DNA of 64,000 nt from Strix aluco (taxonomy: Eukaryota > Chordata > Aves > Strigiformes > Strigidae). Positions within the stretch are counted from its first letter, which is position 1, and each line of letters opens with the position of its first letter. A model generated the notes under the pieces. That model worked only from the letters and a program-made list of their open reading frames with translations, made no database searches and was not told where the DNA came from. Shown in pieces: positions 57,601-64,000 of the stretch. The translations under genes were made by a program, and so were the position numbers. The DNA lies in contig NC_133955.1 of the NCBI RefSeq assembly GCF_031877795.1, positions 1,612,001-1,676,000 on the forward strand, given 5' to 3'.

Positions 57601-60600
57601 GACGTCAGCCCAGGGGCTCCAACTGTCGCAGCCTCAGCAGTGTCCCCCTGCTCAGCCCCAAGCTGCATTCACAGAGCACAGATTTAAAACTGTGCCATGT
57701 GAGCCAGGCAGACCAGGCTCCCAGGGCCAGAGGAACTGGTGGCTCCTGAGGACACAGGGACAGTTCCTAGTGGGAGGATGGTTGATGCTGTCATGCTAAA
57801 TTTGCCATCTTCCTGTGCTGTTCTGAGAAGCAGAACTTGCTGTGGGGGAGTGACCCTGTGCCCCACTGTCAGTGTCCCCACACTCCACATGCAACACCCT
57901 GCTCTTCTCTCTAAGCCCCAGGCACGTCCCGTGCTGGTGTCACATCTGCAGCCACAGGGGCTGGGCTGATACACCCCTGTCCCCCTCCACTCTCAGCTGC
58001 CTTTGGCTACCCTGATGGAGGGGAGGGAAGGGAAAGGCTGAAGCATCTCCCCAGCACTGCCTGGGGAAGGATGAGCTGGTTCAAACCAGGGGTGGCAGTG
58101 GTGGGGTCTCATGTCCCCATCTGAGATTGACGTATGTTGGCCTGGTCCCATGGGTGAGCACTCTAGGGCCCTGCCTGGCAGGGTTGCCTTCACCAAGGCA
58201 GCAGCACCTGGGGGAGACAAGGTGTTGACCCCCAAAGGGCCATGCTGGGATTGTGCACACTCGGCTCCTCAGGTACCTGCAGCTCATGGTCAGAGCTGAC
58301 CCCGTGCCAGTCCAAGACCTGGTTGACCCTTGGCCGTAGGAGCCTCTGAGCCAACATAAATCACCTCCTCCTCCTCTAATTAGCACAATAATTTGCTGGG
58401 GAGCTGTGCTAATTTCTCATATGACGTCCCAGGACAGAGACAGTCCTAGTTTTCCTCCTAACACCTGCTGAGCCTGACCTGCTGAGAACACACCCCGCTC
58501 ATCTCCTGTGTGTCGCGGCAGGTTTGCTCTCTGCTGGACCTGTAGGCAGGCAGGTCCCTGGCCTTGCACTTTGGAAGCTGTTTGCACCTCTCAAAAGGGA
58601 GCCTGAAATATCTTCTCACCCCTCCCTGATGTACCTTGTAGGTACCAGCCAAGGGGACTCAGCATCCCTGCTGTGCCAGGAGCTGTGTTGACCCAGACCG
58701 GTGGGATGTGGCCATGGGGAGCGGACCCTGGTTGCATAAGAGCGCTGGCATTTCCAGGGCCACCTCTGCCAACTTAAGGCAGACAGAGAAATGCAGTGTG
58801 TTCACAGGCTGATAGCTGCGTGAATGAGGTGTGTCTGCAAGATAATGATGGTGGGGTCTGAAGTCCAGGAGATAAGAGGCTGGGGAAAGCAGTCTGGGGA
58901 GCTGCCGATAGGAGATTTCAGGGTCTTGCAGAGGGAGTAGAGCAGGTTCCCAGTGCACAGTGCTGGGGTCGCCAGGTTGTGCTGGGAGAGGTCAGGTCCC
59001 CACTAGCCACAAGTTCAGCGTGGCTCTGGCTGCCACCACTCTGCTCAGCTGTGCAGCCCCAGAGCACAGCCCTGGCAGGGGGACAGGGGGACATCACCAG
59101 GGATGTGCTGGAGCAGTGGGGAGTGCCCAGCCAGGGACAGTGGGAGGTGGGAGAGGGCAGGGCCCCGGCCGTGGTTCACAACAGGCAAAGCGGGGCTAAC
59201 AGTGCTCTGCCAAAGCTCCCCACGCCTGCCCTTCCCTGCACAACGGCCCTTTGTCCATGCCCGTCACAGCGGGGACGATGTCCCTGCCCCTACTCCCTGA
59301 CCGAATGCCGAGCTCCACGGCCCCAGTGGCTGTCACAGGCAAAATGAGAATAATTAGAAGGAGGTGCCTTTTATTACAGGTGTCTCTGAAAGCCTGGCAG
59401 AGTCCTACCCCGGGGGGCCCTTTGATCTCAGCCTTTGAAACCCTATAGCTTTGCTGACAGAGCTGCTCTGTGTTTCCAGGTCACCGGGATGATCATTTCC
59501 ATCTGGGAACAATGAGCTCTTTATGCCTCTGTGCGTGTCGGACACTCCCTGCGCCGAGCGGACCCGGCAGGGAGGATGCACCAGCCGTACAAGCCCTCAT
59601 CGGGGTCAACTCCTTCTCTGGGTGGGTGACACAGCGAGGGACAGTGGTGGGAGGAGCCCACCCAGCTCAGCATCCTCATTCCCCATGGGAAATGGGAGGC
59701 TTTTAGTGCCAGGAGGTCAAATTCTCCCAATGCACAGCTTGGAGAGAGAGATTTTCATCCCCAGAATGTACCACAAAATCTTCCTGCTCCTCTGGGAAAC
59801 CCCTGCACAACCCCAGCCCCCGCAGCTTAACCCAAAATCCAGCCTCTGGGATGGGGCAAGCAGGCACACGGTGGGGTGCACATGGGGGTGTTTCTGTGCC
59901 TCCCCGTGCATCCCACCCAACAGCTCACTGTGGGGAGCAGGGCATGTCAGGGCTCCTGGAGCAGGTCTCTGAGCCAGGGCACTGCAGCATGAGCACCTCT
60001 GCTGCGTGCTGCCATTAGAGGGGAAGGCTCCTGGTATTGCCCCTGAGACAGCAGCTCCCCAGGCATTGTCCTGGGGCCCCTCACTGCTCCAGATACTGGG
60101 TGCTCAGCCCCCTGTGCCCTGCTGGTGCCCCAGGCAGCAGGATAAAGCCCTAAGACTGTATTGCTCAGGGCAATATGGACTTTGTTGGTTGGACAGCCCT
60201 GCTACACAGCCTGGGAGCTGGTCACCTGGGAACAAGCCCAAGAACAGAGAAGGACTTGGGGAGGAGAAGCCCCTCAACACCCTGTTGGCCCTTGTCCCCC
60301 TTTGGGACTTTGCTGAACTGGAAAAACAGCACCTGAAAAAAAACCAGTGTCTTCAAGGTCTACGTGGTCTTTCTCTGTGCCTCTTCCAGCTCCGCAGCCT
60401 TCCCCAGCTGCAGGGGCACCTTCAGCTCCCCTTTCTCTCCCTGCTGCAGCCTGCCCGGCTGCCTTGCCTACGCCGGGGGTCTGTACCTCCACCCTTCTAT
60501 GGGTCCCAGCTTGGCATGGGGCTGCTGAAGGCTGTGGTTTGCAATTGCCTTTGTCAAAACAACACATTGTTGTCCAGCGGTGAGCACGGACCGGTCTTGC

Positions 60601-63600
60601 AAGTTCCCTTGGTTGTGACAGTCAGTTTTGCTGGGGAACAAGGCAAAATTTTGACTAGATGAGCTCCAGGGTCTGGTCCCTGGGGAACAGGGAGTCCCCA
60701 TAAATGCTCTGGGGACACACACTGTGGACATGTCTGGGTTCAGCCTGACTCCTTTAGGCTGTGTTTGAGTGATGGTGATCACCCCCATACACCATGGCGG
60801 AGCTAAGTCTCCTGTGGCTGTTCTCAGCCTGAGGAAGGAAACGGTTTGTCCCTGGAGAAGCCAGCAGCATTAGCCCCTCTCTTCCATGTTCCAGCAGCAC
60901 CCGGCTTCACTGTCGTAGCCTGGCCCACCTCTCACCTGCACCCACAGAGGCTTGGCAGACCCTGTGGGATGGGGCATGCTGAAGCTGGAGCACAGATCCT
61001 ATGGCAGCAGCTGCTGTGGAGACGGTGGTCATGGTGACTGACTGGCTGATCGATTAATGGATAATAAGAACAGAGCCAGCAGTGTCCTTGTGTGCCGTTT
61101 CTGGGTGCGTTTGTTGCCCTCTCCTTGTGCTAGATGTCACCTTCTGGTTTTGCAAAGCAAATCTGGGCTGCGCAGGGGCGGTGGAGGGGGACACCTGCTC
61201 GTTTGCCAGGTAAATTCCCCGAGGAGCAAAGCACAAGCTGGGGCCAGCAGCCAAATTCTCTGCCTGGCCCCACAAAGCTCATGGGTGTCTACAATGCCGA
61301 GCTCTCTCCAGGCAACCCGGCCAGAGCGAAGGAGCGTCTCTCCCCTGCCGAGCCCGGTGTGCACATACCTCAAATACCTGGATGCAGGCATCACCAGGAG
61401 TGCTAACCCTTTCCTACTCTCCAAACAGCAAAACCTGCCTGGGTGATGGCCTCTCGTGGATGCCACGGGCTTCCTGACCCAGTCCTGGCACCCCAAGGAT
61501 CCAGCACTGTGTAGGCACCGCTGACACCCACCCTGGGCAAGGAGCCAAGAGCCTCCGTGGTCCCAAAACTCATGTGTCCTTGCTGCCTGAGAGCTGCTTC
61601 ACTTCATAAGCAAGCTGGAGGGCAACTCACCCTGTTTAAAACCTGCCACCCATATGCTGCTACAACCCCTCTTGCACTTTGATTGCACCTCCCTCCGGCA
61701 GCCCCAGAGGCAAGGATGCTTCCAGCTGCCCCAGCAAAAAAAAAAAAAAGTATAAAGGGTCCACTGCACCTGGGGGGGGACGGGGGTTGGAGCAGCTGTT
61801 TGCCTCCCCTAAGCAGCGCTGAGGTGGATCAGGCTGGATCCCTGCGTATCTCCAGGATGGTGACAGGTCCATCACACTCCCTGCAGCGTCTTCCACTCGT
61901 GCATGCAGCCTGGCCAGATGTGCACTAGTTCCCAGTGGCTGCTCCCAGCCAGCACCCACCTCGTGCTCAGGCTGTAGCAGTCTGTCAGATGTCCTGCACC
62001 CAAACCTGGTACATGCAGGGGTGTTATGAAGGGACCCTGGGGACAAATCTACCCGTGACACATGTGGCAGTTTGGGCCAGCTAATTGATCTTCTGGTTCA
62101 GTACAGACATCCCAGCCCACACTTCACATCAAACATCCCTGGAGGAGGGTGTCTTTTCTGCTGGAGGCTGAGATCCAGCTGAGAGCGTGTCAGAACAGAC
62201 ATGAAGCTGCTCGTGCATGTCCGGTGCTGCAGGTACAGTATGTCCATTTTGTCAGGCATGTGGATGCATGTGCCTCTATGTACATGCGTTAATGGGTGGG
62301 AGTCTGCATGCAGCTGGGTCCCCACATTGCTTGCAGGTGCTTTGCATCTTCTCCTGGCTCTGTGTGCTCTCTGCAGGGATGGATGCATGGAGAACAGGAT
62401 TAGCTTATGCCTGCCTAGGAGATGCAAGTCCTACTCTTTCTCCATAAGTTCTCATTGTAAAGGACTCCACAAGATTTCCTCACTCTCTTCTCTCTGCCAG
62501 GTCTTGCTTTACCCACCCTAAGAGCTCCTCCTGCATCCTCCTTCAGTCTTCTGCCTGACTGTCTGGCATCAGGCAGCCCATGCTGCAGGGTCTGAGACCT
62601 GGATGTAGCAGACAGCCTGGGACTGGCTGAAGTAGATCTCTCCCCTGAGCCAGCCTGCCTACCCTGACCATGTCCAAAGACTCACATAATTCAGGTCCAA
62701 GCTCTCAAGAGTCAAACTTCACAGGGATATGTGGGTGTGTGGTCTGGATACTCTCAGCCACGTAGTCTGCCCGGCCTTTCTGCTGCAACTCCAGCTCCTC
62801 ACAGACCTGCTCAGCCCACAGTAGAGCAGAAGGTTTACAGAATGGGGTAAAACTGTGAGCAGGTTTTTTTGTACCTGAGACCAAGGGAGCTTGTGCTTCC
62901 ATGGTCCCAAGGCTTGAGCAATGTATTAGAAGTAGATGAGGCATGGAAGAGCACAGACACAGCATGAGCAGTGGCATCAGGACAGGCGTGGCTGTGAGGG
63001 ATGCTGGGGTTACACTCATAGCATGAGCAGTGCCATTTTGAAGCCCCAGCAAGTGGTCCAAAGGAGTAAAGGGGCAGGCCAACCTTGAAACATGGCATGA
63101 GATCATGCAGGTGTCTCTGGAGGACACTAAGGGTGAGCTATAGGTACAGGCAGTACCTGGCGCACACTGTACTCCAGGCCCTTTGCTAGGCAAAAGGGTG
63201 GGATAGAGTCTAAACTGCCCAGGGGTGACAGGAGATTATTGGCTGTTTCCTGGAGAGGTGGATCCCAGGAGACGTGAGGGACTGCTAACCCAGGCTTTCC
63301 TTGGCTGTGGGTCCTGCCCACTGGCCCTGTAGCCCAAGAGGCTCTGCCAGGTGGTGACTGGTCCAGGCTGTGCCAGCCTGAGCACAGATCTCTGCCACTG
63401 GCACCCTCCAGGTGGTTATTTTGCAGGTGACTAATGGTAAGTGCCCAGGTAACAGGGCTGGTGCTGGTCCCTGAGGGCAAGCTAAGCTGGCTTGAGCTGA
63501 GGATGCAGCTCTGAGTGACAGAGCTCTGCTACACTTCTGATGCTTTGTCCTGGGGGCACAGCATGGAGCAGCGCCAGGTCTAGCACCTTTGCTGTGTTGC

Positions 63601-64000
63601 CATCTCCCCAGATGTTATTGCTGTTCCAGTACTGCCAGCTCCTGAGAGGAGTTTAAGGAAACCCCAACTTGGTGTTGAGACCAGATTTAGATCTTGTGGC
63701 TGCTGAAGGAAGCCTGCTCCAGGGCATCTTCCAGCACTGAGCACCCAGTCTGGAGCAAGTTTCCAAGCTGACAGGCATCTTGTTCAGTCCCAGGCAGCCT
63801 GGCTCGTGCTCAACAAGGCTGGTCACAGCCACAGGGCAGCCCCACACTGGGAAAAATGATGGCAAAAGTGTCCAGGGTGATACACACCAGTGTGTGCAGA
63901 GCATGGCTGCACACCACAGATAGCCTGCAGCACGCTAGTCAAGGGATGGGGAGATCCCTGTGGCAATCAAACCAGTAAAGCAGAGGAGGACATGGCTCTG
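54641..64000. other. Gene-free DNA to window end
   Basis: No gene recognised. Holds an AT-rich patch with TATTTATTTATTTATGG (54697-54713), a - strand poly(A)-like hexamer in a 3'-end-like context (57245-57250), a 10-bp inverted repeat within an AT-rich cluster (58378-58414) and a 14-nt A run (61736-61749). Exons of a large neighbouring gene that I do not recognise cannot be excluded. Confidence 0.6.
61736..61749. repeat. Poly-A run
   Basis: Fourteen consecutive A with no flanking transposon that I recognise. Confidence 0.9.

Noticed and set aside
60006..60662. 218-codon plus-strand open frame
   Set aside because: No recognisable homology or motif; consistent with chance in GC-rich sequence.

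Overview
This is a 64 kb piece of a bird nuclear chromosome. It carries two spliced genes on the + strand: most of KIF21B (kinesin family member 21B) and all of ELF3 (epithelium-specific ETS transcription factor). A bird is inferred from an antisense 3' fragment of a CR1 LINE between the genes, whose decayed reading frame matches the end of the avian CR1 reverse-transcriptase protein, and from GC-rich sequence with many short introns, as on avian microchromosomes. There are no operons, ribosome binding sites, CRISPR arrays or other prokaryotic features.

Layout. Positions 1-1221 are intron 1 of KIF21B; exon 1 (start codon and about 14 residues) lies upstream of the window. Exons 2-35 run from 1222 to 24038, all with GT-AG introns and continuous phase. 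They encode a motor domain, coiled coils, an acidic stretch and a C-terminal WD40 propeller. Counting the missing exon, the protein would be about 1641 residues. A second possible last coding exon lies at 24774-24828. The inferred 3' UTR then runs about 5 kb to an AATAAA at 29782.

From 29810 to 34158 the spacer holds a polypyrimidine run, the CR1 fragment (29975-30480) and a CpG-rich block (about 30600-30990) with no recognisable gene. The ELF3 promoter (octamer, kappa-B-like site, GC box, TATA box) is at 34075-34165. A probable non-coding first exon with a four-codon upstream ORF follows. Eight coding exons (35092-38219) give exactly 371 residues. The 3' UTR ends near 39190 at AATAAA 39166.

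From 39190 to 64000 I find no protein-coding gene. The long open frames there lie in GC-rich DNA and show no recognised domain or exon pattern. The block holds simple repeats, a degenerate minisatellite, several AT-rich motif clusters that could be ELF3-side enhancers, and isolated poly(A) hexamers on both strands that might mark unannotated transcripts.

The two genes have no obvious functional link. KIF21B is a plus-end-directed microtubule motor and dynamics regulator, mainly of neurons and lymphocytes; ELF3 is an epithelial, inflammation-responsive transcription factor. I found no undescribed biological system. The best leads are KIF21B splicing choices (two competing last exons and a 39-nt cassette-like exon, both in CU-rich surroundings), the orphan CpG-rich block, and the KIF21B-ELF3 adjacency.
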